NCBI RefSeq assembly: GCF_016921115.1 | Contig: NZ_JAFFZS010000038.1 | Coordinates: 1 to 64,000 of the forward strand | DNA length: 64,000 nt | DNA from: Streptomyces actuosus | GTDB lineage: Bacteria > Actinomycetota > Actinomycetes > Streptomycetales > Streptomycetaceae | Direction: 5' to 3' | Shown: in pieces, positions 26,630-36,078 of the stretch | Layout of the letters: each line of letters starts with the position of its first letter | How positions within the stretch are numbered: the first letter of the stretch is position 1 | Translations under genes and position numbers: made by a program | Notes under the pieces: model-generated | Database searches by the model: none | Told to the model about the DNA's origin: nothing | Seen by the model: the letters and a program-made list of their open reading frames with translations, nothing else

Positions 26630-26711
26630 GTGTTCGACGTGGGGTTGCGTCCTGGGAAGCTCTACCGGGTTCACTCTTCGCAAGGTGCGAGTGTCCGCAG
26701 AGAGCCGCCTG

Positions 26712-27768
26712 TCAGCTCGGAACATCGTTCGGTGCCAGTGCTGCGCCGTCGGACTCCCGCGCCGCCGGGAGCTCCGCGACCCGATGCCGGCGGACCGAGC
26801 GGACGGCGGATACGGCCAGAACGAGCACTCCTGCTCCGAACACCACGTTGCCGACCAGGCCGACAGTGACCGGGACGCCCATGTCTGCCGCGTGGGTGAA
26901 GCCCACCCAGACGTAGGTCAGCAGTGCACCGATGGCCACCGCGGTGTTGTGCCCCGCTCCCCAGCCGCGGTTGCGCGACGAGCGGATGGCCAGGACCAGA
27001 GCCGTGGCGGCCAGCAGCAGCCAGATGAGGGCCGAGATCCAGTCCGGCACGCGGTCCCGCAGCAGCGCCTGGCTGACCCAATAGGCGCTGGTGAGGACGA
27101 AAGCCACACATCCCGCCCACCACAGGCCGGGAACGGCGGCCTGGGCCTGGGGCCGTGGGGTGTGGCCGGCGAGGCAGGCCGCCACCACAAGGACGACGAT
27201 CAGGACCGTACCGGTGGTCCACTGCCCCGTCGAGGCCATGAACCTGTCGTTGTAGGCATACTGCAGGGCGGCCAGGGCCAGCGAGCCCACCACGAACACC
27301 AGTGTGGTCGTGCTCAGAGCGAGCCGTCCCAGCCATGGCCGCCGCGTGTCTCGGCTGAAAGCCTCGACGAGCGCGATCGGCACACAGATGCTCCAGATCA
27401 TGTGCATCGAGATCACGTCCTGGAGGAGGGCCACGCTGGTGCCGAGCAGCGGCAGGTGGGCGCCCGCGTAGACGAGGCCGAAGTCGAGGCCGCCGTAGCG
27501 GGGGTTCCAGAGCATCTGGTCGACCGGCCCCTCCTCGAACAGCGTAGGCAGCGCCGAGCAGCAGCATCGTCGGCCAGCCGCGTCCGGTGCGCCGTGCGGT
27601 CTCTCGGATGAGCAGGGCTCCGCACCCGTACAGCGGAATGAACACGAAGAGTGCTTCCAGGTCGCTGATCGGCGTGTTGCCCAGGAGGAACTCGCCGATC
27701 AGCGGGGCCAGCATGATCAGGGTGAGGGCCGAGCGCCATCGGTGCGGGGTTTTGCGCACTTCGTTCAT
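26712..27768 (-). pseudogene. Multi-pass membrane protein, frameshifted
   Basis: The frame from ATG 27768 gives MNEVRKTPHRWRSALTLIM, then LIGEFLLGNTPISDLEALF and GCGALLIRETARRTGRGW. At about 27541 it breaks. The next frame continues with VDQMLWNPRYGGLDFG and six or more hydrophobic helices (VPIALVEAFSRDT, LALSTTTLVFVVGSLALAAL, GTVLIVVLVVAACLAGH, ALIWLLLAATALVLAI) to 26712. Joined, it would be a protein of about 350 residues with eight to nine transmembrane helices and no recognised transport motif. It follows the NarL-type two-component genes on the same strand and was probably co-regulated with them. Confidence 0.7.
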
Positions 27769-27850
27769 GCATTCGACGCTAGGTCCAGATCCTCGGCCGT
27801 CGCTTCTGCCGTCCGGCCAGAGGCGTTGGGCCACCTGGCCAGAGTGTCGG

Positions 27851-28506
27851 CTATTCGGTTTGCGCGTCGTGGGCGAGCAGGGCCAGCTGAAGGCGGCTGT
27901 CCAGGTCGAGTTTGGTCAGGGCGCTGGACAGGTGGGCCTTGACCGTGCCGGTGGACAGGTGAAGCCGCTGGCCGATCTCGGCATTGGACAGCCCCTCGGC
28001 CACCGCGTCGGCGATCTGACGTTCCCGCCCGGAGAGCACAGCGAGCCGGTGCCGCGCCTGTTCGGTGCGGATGTTGGCCCCCGCCGCTGCGTGTTCGATG
28101 AGCGCTCGTGCCGCCGCTGGGGAGAGCGCCGGCTCACCGAGGAGGCCCGGCGCACCGCCTCGACGATTTCCTCGGGCCGGGTGTGCTTGAGCAGGTAGCC
28201 CGCGGCTCCGGCGCGTATGGCTTCCAGGATGAGGCCGTCGGCGTCGAAGGTGGTCAGCATGATCACCTGAGGAGCGCGGCCTCGGTGGGTCACGGTGCGG
28301 GTCGCGGCGATCCCGTCCATGCCCGGCATTCGGATGTCCATGAGGACGACGTCGGGCGCATGCCGCCGCACGGCCTGGACCACGTCTGCGCCATCTTCGA
28401 CCTCGCCGACGACCTCTATGTCGGGTGTGCCGCTCAGCATCAGGGCCAGCCCGGCCCTCACCAGCGGGTCGTCGTCGACCAGCAGGACACGGATCGTCTT
28501 CGTCAT
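27851..28506 (-). pseudogene. NarL/LuxR-type response regulator, frameshifted between receiver and DNA-binding domain
   Basis: The receiver domain is intact at residues 1-118: IRVLLVDDDPLVRAGLALML, phospho-acceptor Asp in VVLMDIRMPGMDG, and conserved Lys in GYLLKHTRPEEI. At about 28140 a one-base shift throws the frame off. The LuxR helix-turn-helix follows in another frame (LSGRERQIADAVAEGLSNAE, IGQRLHLSTGTVKAHLSSAL) and ends at 27851. As written the protein has a receiver but no DNA-binding domain. Its ATG overlaps the kinase stop (ATGA). Confidence 0.85.
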
Positions 28507-29765
28507 CTCACGGGCCAGAGTAGCTGGGCCTGCAGAGTGAAGGCTTGGCCGTCACTGCCGTATTCGAGCAGGCCGCCGTCCAGTCGCACCCGCTCGGCCA
28601 GTCCGGCCAGACCGGTTCCGGTGCCCGGGATCTCACGTCTGGGCCACGTCGCGGGCATCCGGTTGCTGATCTCCACAACCAGGCCCGAGCCCGGTTCACC
28701 GCTCAGCCGTACGCTCACCTTGGCCCTCGGGGCATGCTTGCGCGCGTTGGTCAGGCCCTCCTGGACCACCCGGTACACCGTGCGCTCGGACTGCGGGCGG
28801 GGCGGGTTGGCTTCATGACCGGCGAGCTCGTTGTGGAAGTCCACCTTCTGCCCTGCCGCTCGGGCCTCATCGACCAGCTTCGGCACGTCGGCCAGGGAGG
28901 GTTGCGGGGCCATCGGTTCGCCGACGCCGACCTCGGTGCGCAGCACCAGCAGTACGTCCTGCAACTCGTCCACGGCCTGGTGTGCGTTGTCGCGGATGAT
29001 CTGTGAGCTCTGCAGGATCTCGGTGTCGCTCATGTGCCGTCCGGTTCCGGCGGCGGACTGCTCGGCCCGATAGGCCAGGGCGCCGGCATGGACCGACAGC
29101 AGCGAGATGCGGTGGGCCAGGACATCGTGCATCTCGCGGGCGATGGCCTCACGTTCGTCGCGGCGGATGTCGGCCAGCCGCTGGACATGCTCCTTGCGCT
29201 CCAGATCGGCTTCGCGCCGTACCGCCAGTGTCCACAGCCGTCGAGCCCGCAGGGTACTGCCCCACGCGAAGGAACCCAGGTAGTACCCGAGTGCGAAGGC
29301 CACCCCGGCCAGCCCGTCCGTCTCCCAACCTGCAAGGAGCAGTCCGCCGAGCGCACTCGCCACCAGATACAGACCGAGCACCGCCAGCGAGCGCCGCCAC
29401 GGCAGCCTCAGCGCAAGGTTCACGGTGATCACGATGCCCGCGCCGAAGAAACTGCTGGATACGGCCACCGCCGGCAAGGCCAGTAGTGCCACAGTCAGCG
29501 GATGGCTCCGGCGCCACCACAGCGACAGGCAAGCCAGCATCCCCAGCAGCAGGTCCGCCGCCAGGAGCCAGTCCGAGGGGTGATCGTACTTCTGGACGAA
29601 GCCGCAGACCGCCAAGCCCAGCAGGGTAGCGCCGCCGAACGTAAGCGCGTCGACCATCCAGTCCCGCGTGGTCCTGCGGACCTGGCCCTGGTCTTCGCCG
29701 GCCAGGAACGCGCCGGGCAGCAGCCATTGCGGCACGGGCTGTTCTGCAGTGCCGTTGCGTCTCAC
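28503..29765 (-). CDS. NarL-system sensor histidine kinase (HisKA_3)
   Basis: The 420-residue kinase (GTG at 29765) has five to six N-terminal transmembrane helices (TFGGATLLGLAVCGF, LLLGMLACLSLWW, GAGIVITVNLALRLPW). The dimerisation and phospho-acceptor helix follows, with His in EAIAREMHDVLAHRISLLSV, then a HATPase_c domain with N-box (VVQEGLTNARKHAPRA) and G-box (GTGTGLAGLAERVRL). The usual sensor layout of actinobacterial HisKA_3 kinases suggests it senses membrane or envelope state. It is intact while its cognate regulator is frameshifted. In-frame codons upstream of the GTG lack a ribosome-binding site. Confidence 0.9.
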   Translation of the reverse strand: MRRNGTAEQPVPQWLLPGAFLAGEDQGQVRRTTRDWMVDALTFGGATLLGLAVCGFVQKYDHPSDWLLAADLLLGMLACLSLWWRRSHPLTVALLALPAVAVSSSFFGAGIVITVNLALRLPWRRSLAVLGLYLVASALGGLLLAGWETDGLAGVAFALGYYLGSFAWGSTLRARRLWTLAVRREADLERKEHVQRLADIRRDEREAIAREMHDVLAHRISLLSVHAGALAYRAEQSAAGTGRHMSDTEILQSSQIIRDNAHQAVDELQDVLLVLRTEVGVGEPMAPQPSLADVPKLVDEARAAGQKVDFHNELAGHEANPPRPQSERTVYRVVQEGLTNARKHAPRAKVSVRLSGEPGSGLVVEISNRMPATWPRREIPGTGTGLAGLAERVRLDGGLLEYGSDGQAFTLQAQLLWPVR

Positions 29766-29951
29766 GTTCCACACGATAGGTCCGCCGGCAACCGGCCGGG
29801 ACGGAGGCGCGCGCTCTGAAGCCACCGGCAGTCACCTGGTCGCTCTCGGCATAGAACTCCGCGAGCCCTGTGCGCTTCCTGCGGCTGCGCGACGACCTCA
29901 CCGTGCAGGAGGTTCCGCCCTTCGGGACGTGACCGCGTCCTAGCGCGAATC

Positions 29952-31397
29952 TCATCCGCGACCGGCTGCCTGCGTTCGGCGGCTGCGCGTGTGGCACGAG
30001 CCGAAATCCTCGCCCCGCGCCGGTACTTCGCTCCGGCGCGCAGGGGCGGGGCGCAGCCAGATGCGTGCGTCGAGGCCGGTGCCGGGGGCGGGGTGGAGGG
30101 TGATGGCGCCGCCGGAGGCGTCGACGAGGTGACGGACGATGGGCAGACCGAGGCCGGTGCCGTCGTGGTGGGAGTCCGAGGAGCGCCAGAACCGGTCGAA
30201 GGCGCGCCCACGGTCGGCGTCGCTCATGCCCGGGCCCTGGTCAACGACGTGGAGTTCGGTACCGGGAGCGCGGTGGAGGGTGATGGTGGTGCTGGGTGGG
30301 CAGACGCGCAGGGCGTTGGCGAGGAGGTTGTCGATGATCTGCTCGAGGGCGCCGGGGATCGCCCACACGTGGCCGGCAGGTGGGCCACTGGTGCCGAGGG
30401 CGACGTACTGCTCGGCGGCCAGCGGCTCCCACATCGCCACCCGGTCGGCAAGGACAGCGTCCAGATCGACGGGTTCGGGGGTGGTCGCGCTGTTTTCCAG
30501 GCGGGCCAGGGCGAGCAGGCCTTGCACCATGCGGCCGAGGCGTTCGACCTCGTGGACGGCTTCCTCCAGGCTGCCGTGGGCACGCGGGTCGAGGTAGGGC
30601 TCGAAGTTCTCCAGCCGCAGCCGTAGTGCGGTCAGTGGGGTTTTCAGCTGGTGGGAGGCCTCGGAGGCGAACGCCTGCTGGGCCTTGAGCAGATGCTGCA
30701 GCCGGGTCGCGGTGTGAGTGAACGACGTGGCCAGACTCCGCAGTTCGGGCGGTCCGGTGGTGGCGTCGGGTGGATGAGGCAGGTGCCCGTCGGCGAGCTG
30801 GGTGGTCGCGGCCTCCAGGGTGCGCAGAGGGCGGGTGATCCAGCGGGCCAGACTGAAGGCGACCAGCGCGACCGCGGTGAGGATGCAGGCTCCGGCCAGG
30901 GCCAGGGCGCCCCAGATGCGGTGCACCCGGGTACTGACCTGGTCCAGGGGATAGGTCAGGCGCAGGGCGCCGCGGATCGTGGTGCCCGAGGAGCCGGGCA
31001 TGGTCGCGGACAGCACGTCACGGCCGTCGCCGTCGGCCGTGGTGGTGACGGTGGGCTGGTTGTTCAGGGCGCGGGCGATGTCCGGCTGGGCGGCGAGGCT
31101 GATACCGGTGCGGCCGTCGGGACCGGAGTCGGCCAGGACGATGCCCTGTTTGTCGGTGACGACGACGTGGCCGCCGGTGCGGGTGGCGTAGTCACCGACC
31201 ACGTCCGGCAGCGCATCGAGCCGGCCCTTTTCGATGTTCTCCTCGGTGACCTCGGCGAGCATGGAGGCGTCGCGTTCCACGCTCTGGGCGGCGCGGGAAG
31301 TCTCGCCGCGTGCGTAGATGTAGCCGAGCGGGATCTCCAGTCCGGCCAGCACGAGAACGGCCAGGGCGAGGTAGCTGAGGAGGAGACGGCGGGTCAT
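29952..31397 (-). CDS. OmpR-system sensor histidine kinase
   Basis: The 481-residue kinase has a first transmembrane helix at residues 5-27 (LLLSYLALAVLVLAGLEIPL), an extracellular sensor of about 125 residues, and a second helix at about 160-182 (ALALAGACILTAVALVAF). A HAMP domain follows (RWITRPLRTLEAATTQLADG), then HisKA with His in FASEASHQLKTPLTALRLRL, and HATPase_c with an N-box (IIDNLLANALRV) and G-boxes (VVDQGPGMS, GTGLGLPIVRHLV). It pairs with the response regulator whose stop overlaps its ATG (4 bp). The C-terminal 30 residues beyond IWLRPAP are low-complexity and may be extra read-through. Confidence 0.93.
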   Translation of the reverse strand: MTRRLLLSYLALAVLVLAGLEIPLGYIYARGETSRAAQSVERDASMLAEVTEENIEKGRLDALPDVVGDYATRTGGHVVVTDKQGIVLADSGPDGRTGISLAAQPDIARALNNQPTVTTTADGDGRDVLSATMPGSSGTTIRGALRLTYPLDQVSTRVHRIWGALALAGACILTAVALVAFSLARWITRPLRTLEAATTQLADGHLPHPPDATTGPPELRSLATSFTHTATRLQHLLKAQQAFASEASHQLKTPLTALRLRLENFEPYLDPRAHGSLEEAVHEVERLGRMVQGLLALARLENSATTPEPVDLDAVLADRVAMWEPLAAEQYVALGTSGPPAGHVWAIPGALEQIIDNLLANALRVCPPSTTITLHRAPGTELHVVDQGPGMSDADRGRAFDRFWRSSDSHHDGTGLGLPIVRHLVDASGGAITLHPAPGTGLDARIWLRPAPARRSEVPARGEDFGSCHTRSRRTQAAGRG

Positions 31398-32128
31398 CCG
31401 GCCGCCTCGGAGACGGGGGGTTCGCCGGGGACGGTGAGGCGGAAGCCGACGCCGCGGGCAGTGGTGATCCATCCCGGGTCGCCCAGCTTGCGGCGCAGGG
31501 CGGCCACGTGAGCGTCGAGGGTCTTGGTGGGGCCGAAGAAGTGCGGGTCCCAGACCGTGTCCATGATCTGCTGCCGGGAGTGCACTGTCCCAGGATCGTC
31601 CGCGAGGAAGGCGAGCAGGTCGAACTCCCTGGGGGTCAGAGCGATGTGCCGGCCGTTCAGATGGACCTCGCGGGTGCGGCGGTTGAGGGCCAGCGGCCCC
31701 AACACCTGTGCTCCGGAGGCCGGCTGGTGTGGTTCGGGTGATTCCGCGGGCCCGGTCGGCGTGAAGGCGGGGGCTCCTGCGCGGCGGGCGACTGCGCGGA
31801 TACGGGCGATCAGTTCCCGTACACCGAAGGGCTTGGCGAGGTAGTCGTCGGCGCCGAGCTCCAGGCCGACGATACGGTCGGCTTCCTCTCCCCGCGCGGT
31901 GATCATGATGATGGGGACGGCAGAGCGGGCCCTGAGGCTGCGGCAGACGTCCAGGCCGTCCATGTCGGGTAGACCGAGATCCAGCAGGACCAGGTCCGGC
32001 GCGGTTGTGGTGTCGGCGAGGCCGGCAGTGCCGGTGCGGACGTGGTCCACGGTGAACCCGTAGCGTCCCAGGCCCTCGGTGAGGGGGCCGGCGATTCGGT
32101 CGTCGTCTTCGATGAGCAGCAGCCGCAT
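31394..32128 (-). CDS. OmpR/PhoB-type response regulator
   Basis: A 244-residue regulator. The receiver domain has acidic residues IEDDD at about 6-10, phospho-acceptor Asp in DLVLLDLGLPDMDGLD, and Lys in DDYLAKPFGVRELIAR. A linker of about 35 residues leads to a winged-helix DNA-binding domain (LTPREFDLLAFLADDPGTVH, IMDTVWDPHFFGPTKTLDAH, WITTARGVGFRLTV). I chose the ATG that begins MRLLLIEDD; the upstream in-frame start adds 15 residues foreign to the family. It is cotranscribed with the kinase downstream. A PepSY lipoprotein, a frequent target or partner of such systems, lies upstream on the same strand. Confidence 0.93.
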   Translation of the reverse strand: MRLLLIEDDDRIAGPLTEGLGRYGFTVDHVRTGTAGLADTTTAPDLVLLDLGLPDMDGLDVCRSLRARSAVPIIMITARGEEADRIVGLELGADDYLAKPFGVRELIARIRAVARRAGAPAFTPTGPAESPEPHQPASGAQVLGPLALNRRTREVHLNGRHIALTPREFDLLAFLADDPGTVHSRQQIMDTVWDPHFFGPTKTLDAHVAALRRKLGDPGWITTARGVGFRLTVPGEPPVSEAAG

Positions 32129-32585
32129 GGCGCCAGGTTCGCACAGCTGTGCCAGGGGAGTTGGGGGGTTCACGGGAAGCCACCAGGGACCGGAGAAGAC
32201 GAACGGGACGATGCAGGACAGGATGTGCTGCCCGGCCGACGTGACCGGGAGGACGGCGTCGGCCGGACGGCGGCGGGACGGCGGTGGCGCCGATCAGGGG
32301 AGTCGGTCCTCGGCGTCGTCGCCGTCCTCGCGTCCTTGCTCCTGCCCCCGTGTTCCTCGCCGGGGCCCTGCTCAAGCCGGTAGCCGACGGCGAGCTCGTC
32401 TGCGTGGGCGCAGTGGCGGCACCTGCGCTGCCACTGGGCGACGTGGGGCTGGCCGTGGCGTCCGGCGCCGTCGCACTCGGCGCCGTGTCGACGATCGCTG
32501 TCTGTGCCGTGTCTGCGGGCGAGTCGGACGCGCCGGGGTTCGGATGGCCTCGGATTCTCCCTTCCAGCGGCTCAGGCCGTGGCCG
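32129..32585. other. Gene-poor stretch upstream of the response regulator
   Basis: About 455 bp. Long frames on both strands are Ala/Arg/Pro-rich, lack ribosome-binding sites and match nothing I know. The promoter of the response regulator and kinase operon should lie at its lower-coordinate end. No palindromic operator stands out. Confidence 0.3.
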
Positions 32586-32984
32586 TCAGCCGGCGTCGTC
32601 GGCCTCCTCGGTACCCTCCTTCTTGGTGTCGGTGACCTTGAAGGACTTGTCGATGTACACCTCGATCGTCGTGCCGTCCGACTGCTTCACCTCCACCGCG
32701 TACATGCCGGGCTTCTCCGCGTCCTCCTCGGACTTGACCACCGTGCCCGGGTACGCGGCGAGCGCGGCGGCCTCGGCCTTCTGCTTGATGTCACCGGTCA
32801 GCGGTGGCTCCGTCTTGTCGTCGGTGTCACCGCCGGTCGCCTCGGCGCCGCCCGTGCTCTGGGCCTGCCGCTGGGTGTCCGGGGTGTCCGCCGCCTTCGA
32901 GTCGGAGCCGCCGCAGGCGACCAGCGCGAACATCAACACAGCAGCGGGAGCGGCAAGCACGGCACGGCGGGGCAGAGCACGCAT
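32586..32984 (-). CDS. PepSY-like lipoprotein
   Basis: The 132-residue protein has a lipoprotein signal peptide (RRAVLAAPAAVLMFALVACG, lipobox LVAC, lipidated Cys at about residue 24). A Ser/Thr/Asp-rich spacer follows, then a PepSY-type domain (KAEAAALAAYPGTVVKSEED and MYAVEVKQSDGTTIEVYIDK). PepSY domains are thought to inhibit proteases or regulate wall-associated enzymes. In Streptomyces such lipoproteins often sit beside OmpR-type two-component genes, as here. ATG 32984 is set by the signal peptide and the preceding GGAGGCC-like stretch; upstream in-frame codons give no signal. Confidence 0.85.
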   Translation of the reverse strand: MRALPRRAVLAAPAAVLMFALVACGGSDSKAADTPDTQRQAQSTGGAEATGGDTDDKTEPPLTGDIKQKAEAAALAAYPGTVVKSEEDAEKPGMYAVEVKQSDGTTIEVYIDKSFKVTDTKKEGTEEADDAG

Positions 32985-33299
32985 CGGGGGGCCTCCGGAC
33001 ACTGGGGAATCTTGCGGGTTCGAAGGCGGTGGAACCGGCCTTCGGGGGATGACAACGACCCTAGGAACCCGTTGTTGAGAGACAGCCCAGCAAACGGAGA
33101 GAGGCAGCCCAGCAGACCGCCAATTCTTCGCCACACCTGGCGCTGTTCACGATGGGCACGTGTTCAGCACCCGGGACGCCTCAGAGCGGCACCACAGGTG
33201 TCCGTGCTCGTGCCCAGCGCGCGCTGGAGCGAGGCCGTCGCGGAGGACCTGCCGTCTTCGGCCGCCGTCACGCGGTGCAGACGGACCGGACGGGCGGGT

Positions 33300-34907
33300 T
33301 CAGTCGTCTCCGGCGGCGTGCAGGAGCGTGCGGGCTGCGCGGGCGGCGACCTGCGGATCACGCATCCCCTGGTAGACGGGTGGGATCGGGCGGTCCACAC
33401 CGAGCAGGGTGTACATCGCCAGCATCGCGGCGTGCACCGAGTACTCCACGGTGAAGACGACGTCGTCGGGCATCTCGACGAACTGGCCGGCGAATGCGAA
33501 GTTGCGGGCGCCGTCCGGCACGGCCTCGGGCCGGTCCCCCGGAGCCCGGCAGGCGAAGAGGGCGGAGGCGTAGGGCATCATGGCCGTGGTGATGTCGGTC
33601 GTCTCCAGCACGTGGTCGAGGAGATCGTCGAAGCCGAGTTGGCGGACGAGCTCCGTCAGGATCTCCCTGCCGGTCGACTGCGCCATGGGCTTGCGCACGT
33701 AGTCGCCTTCGCGGTCGATCTCGAAGCCGTACCCCCACAGGGTGTAGGTTTCCTCGGGCATGTCCGGAAAGTGCGGCTGGTAGGGGACCACGATGGACAG
33801 GTGCCAGCCCGACTCGATCCAGGTCATCAGCGCGCCCGTGCCCGGTTCGTTTCCGGTGTAGGCGGTGATGCGCTCGAGGAGCGCCTCGTCGTGCATGGTG
33901 AGGGTGAACGACTCCCACTTGTGCTCGTCCACGTTGCCGTAGAAGGACAGGGGACGCCCGAAGTCGTCGGCCTTGCGGGCGATTTCCTCCCACAGCGACC
34001 AGCCCTGGTCACGACGGTCCCGGATGAGTTCCGGCACCGTGTCGTTCCCGCCGTAGGTGGAGTCGGCGGTGATCGACCCCAGGGTGATCAGGGTGTAGTC
34101 GTCCGGCCCGAGTTCGAGACGCCGGCTGCCGTCGGCGTCCTGGATGTGCAGGCAGGTGGCGCGGCGGCCGGTCTCCGGGGTGCCGCTGAAGTCGACGTCC
34201 AGGACCCGGGTGCCGAGGCGTACGTCGACGCCCTGGGCCACCAGCCAGCGCCGGAGCGGCACGACCATCGAGTCGTACTGGTTGTAGACGGTCCTGCGCA
34301 CGCCGGACAGGGTGTGGATGCGGGGGAACTCCTGGGCGAACCGCAGGAGGTAGCGGCGCAGTTCCGCTGCCGAGTGCCAGCGCTGGAAGGCGAAGGTGGT
34401 GCGCCACATCTGCCAGAAGTTGGTCGTGAAGAAGTGCGGGTCGAACATCTCGTCGATCCGTTTGCTGCCGAGCAGGAGTTCCGGTGTGGCTATGAGGCGG
34501 GAGAGTTCACTCCGGTCGCGGACGGAGAAGCCGAAATCGGAGGCGTCCAGGATGCGGTGGCGGCCGTCGATGAGGCGGGCCCGGGCATGGGTCCTGATCC
34601 GGTTGTTGAACGCGCGCGTCTCGTCCGTGACGCTGACGTCCGGATCCTCCAGTGAGGGGATGGTGCTGAACAGGTCCCACACGCACCGATACGCCTCCTC
34701 CTCCAGCATGCGTCCGCCGCGTGTCACGTACGCGTCGCGGTGGGCCGGGGACTTGGCGCCGTCGAGGGAACCACCTTCGACGTCCAGTTCCTCCAGGATG
34801 TGGATGTGTCTGCCGGACATGCCGGCGTCGCGGACGGCGAAGGCTGCCGCCGCCATACCGGCAATCCCGCCGCCGACGATCCACAGGTGCTTGTTGTCGT
34901 TGTTCAT
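33300..34907 (-). CDS. ohyA: Oleate hydratase
   Basis: The 535-residue flavoprotein belongs to the oleate hydratase (myosin-cross-reactive antigen) family, which adds water across the cis-9 double bond of oleate to give 10-hydroxystearate. Visible hallmarks are the FAD-binding LWIVGGGIAGMAAAAFAVRD and HILEELDVEGGSLDGAKSP near the N-terminus, then MLEEEAYRCVWDLFSTIPSL, FTTNFWQMWRTTFAFQRWHS and TLSGVRRTVYNQYDSMVVPL. The C-terminus carries GQFVEMPDDVVFTVEYSVHA. Of the start candidates, ATG 34907 has GAGG 8 nt upstream; ATG 34913 is too close to it. It is divergent from a TetR gene. In bacteria it detoxifies unsaturated fatty acids. Confidence 0.92.
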   Translation of the reverse strand: MNNDNKHLWIVGGGIAGMAAAAFAVRDAGMSGRHIHILEELDVEGGSLDGAKSPAHRDAYVTRGGRMLEEEAYRCVWDLFSTIPSLEDPDVSVTDETRAFNNRIRTHARARLIDGRHRILDASDFGFSVRDRSELSRLIATPELLLGSKRIDEMFDPHFFTTNFWQMWRTTFAFQRWHSAAELRRYLLRFAQEFPRIHTLSGVRRTVYNQYDSMVVPLRRWLVAQGVDVRLGTRVLDVDFSGTPETGRRATCLHIQDADGSRRLELGPDDYTLITLGSITADSTYGGNDTVPELIRDRRDQGWSLWEEIARKADDFGRPLSFYGNVDEHKWESFTLTMHDEALLERITAYTGNEPGTGALMTWIESGWHLSIVVPYQPHFPDMPEETYTLWGYGFEIDREGDYVRKPMAQSTGREILTELVRQLGFDDLLDHVLETTDITTAMMPYASALFACRAPGDRPEAVPDGARNFAFAGQFVEMPDDVVFTVEYSVHAAMLAMYTLLGVDRPIPPVYQGMRDPQVAARAARTLLHAAGDD

Positions 34908-35068
34908 CGCCATGACCTCAATTCCGGACTGGACTCCGTTTCGAGCGTACTCAGTTGTTCCTCTCGATCTTCTATCCTGGACACATGAGGGACCTTTGAC
35001 CCTGCCGCACTCCGGATCAGGGCCCTTCGGCCCCCGATGACGGCCGTTCTTCACGGAAAGGGCAGCCC

Positions 35069-35749
35069 ATGCAGCCGACCCCTCCCCCGTCGCGGCCCGT
35101 AGCAGCGTCCGCCGCGCAGCCTGTCAGCCGCCGGGAGCGGAACAGACAGGACAAGATCCGCCGCATCCTCGGCGCGGCCACCGAACTGTTCGCCGAACGC
35201 GGCTACTCGGCTGTCGCCACGCAAGAGATCGCCGATGCGGCCGACATCGGTACCGGCACCCTCTTCCGCTATGCGGGGTCCAAAGCAGGCCTGCTCATGC
35301 TGGTGATGAACGAACAGTTGCGGCTCGGCGTCGAACGGGGCATCACGCTCAGCCGAAACGGCACCGCCCCCACCGAGGCGATCCTCGCGCTGGTGGCACC
35401 ACTGGTCGAATCGGGCTGCCACCACCCCGAGAACACGGCCGCCTACCAACGGGAGACGCTGTTCGGAAGTGGCCCGGAGCGGGAGGCTGCCGCCGCCCAT
35501 GTCGCCAGGATCGAGTGCGCGATCGAGGAAATCCTGCGCAGGTACGTCGCCACCCGAGGGATGCGCCCCGGACGCGACCTGGGGATGGCGGCCCACGTCA
35601 TCTACTCGACCATGTACATGGACATCGTGCGGGTCTGCATGGGCCGGGCCCCGGCCGACAGCCTCACCAACCGCCTTCGCCGGTCGGTCGACTACCTGCT
35701 GGACACCCTGGTGCGGCCGCCCACCGACAGAGGCACCCCTCCTGGATGA
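35069..35749 (+). CDS. TetR-family transcriptional regulator
   Basis: The 226-residue protein has the TetR DNA-binding domain at residues about 22-75 (RRERNRQDKIRRILGAATEL, FAERGYSAVATQEIADAADI, GTGTLFRYAGSKAGLLMLVM). A long helical ligand domain follows. GGAAAGGG precedes the ATG. It is divergent from oleate hydratase across a 160-bp gap, so control of that gene, with a fatty acid or fatty acyl-CoA as ligand, is a reasonable inference. I found no clear palindrome in the gap to support it. Confidence 0.88.
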   Translation: MQPTPPPSRPVAASAAQPVSRRERNRQDKIRRILGAATELFAERGYSAVATQEIADAADIGTGTLFRYAGSKAGLLMLVMNEQLRLGVERGITLSRNGTAPTEAILALVAPLVESGCHHPENTAAYQRETLFGSGPEREAAAAHVARIECAIEEILRRYVATRGMRPGRDLGMAAHVIYSTMYMDIVRVCMGRAPADSLTNRLRRSVDYLLDTLVRPPTDRGTPPG

Positions 35750-36078
35750 ACTCCGGGGGTGCGAAGAGATCGAGCAGGCCGCCGGCCGACCACCGGCGAT
35801 GTGCCCTATCCGTATGGGCACGTCCCGGAGAGGTCCGCGCAGGACGCATCGTCGTCGCACAGAGGGCGCGGATACGACGAGCGGGGGGACGGGCCCTGTC
35901 CCCCGGCCCGATGTTCAGCCGATGGATACCTCCTTCACGTGGCTGTCCCCCTCAATGCCTGGCGCGACTTCGTGACGCGCACCGAGCGCTCCGGTTGGCC
36001 CGACCCGTCCACCAAGGCGCCCAGAGGCAGTGCCGGCCGGCACGGTCGGCGGAGGCAGGGCACCGCTCCGGCGTCCGG
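35750..36078. other. Intergenic stretch between convergent tetR and GAPDH genes
   Basis: About 330 bp without a supported gene. It contains an interrupted palindrome, GTGCCC (35801-35806) and GGGCAC (35816-35821), separated by 9 bp with further partial symmetry inside. This could be a weak terminator or a regulatory site. Confidence 0.35.

Noticed and set aside
29830..29950. Possible extra gene between the two histidine kinases
   Set aside because: Short frames only; no start with a ribosome-binding site and no family match.
32079..34655. An 858-codon plus-strand frame opposite oleate hydratase
   Set aside because: Antisense shadow; the minus strand encodes an intact, recognisable enzyme.
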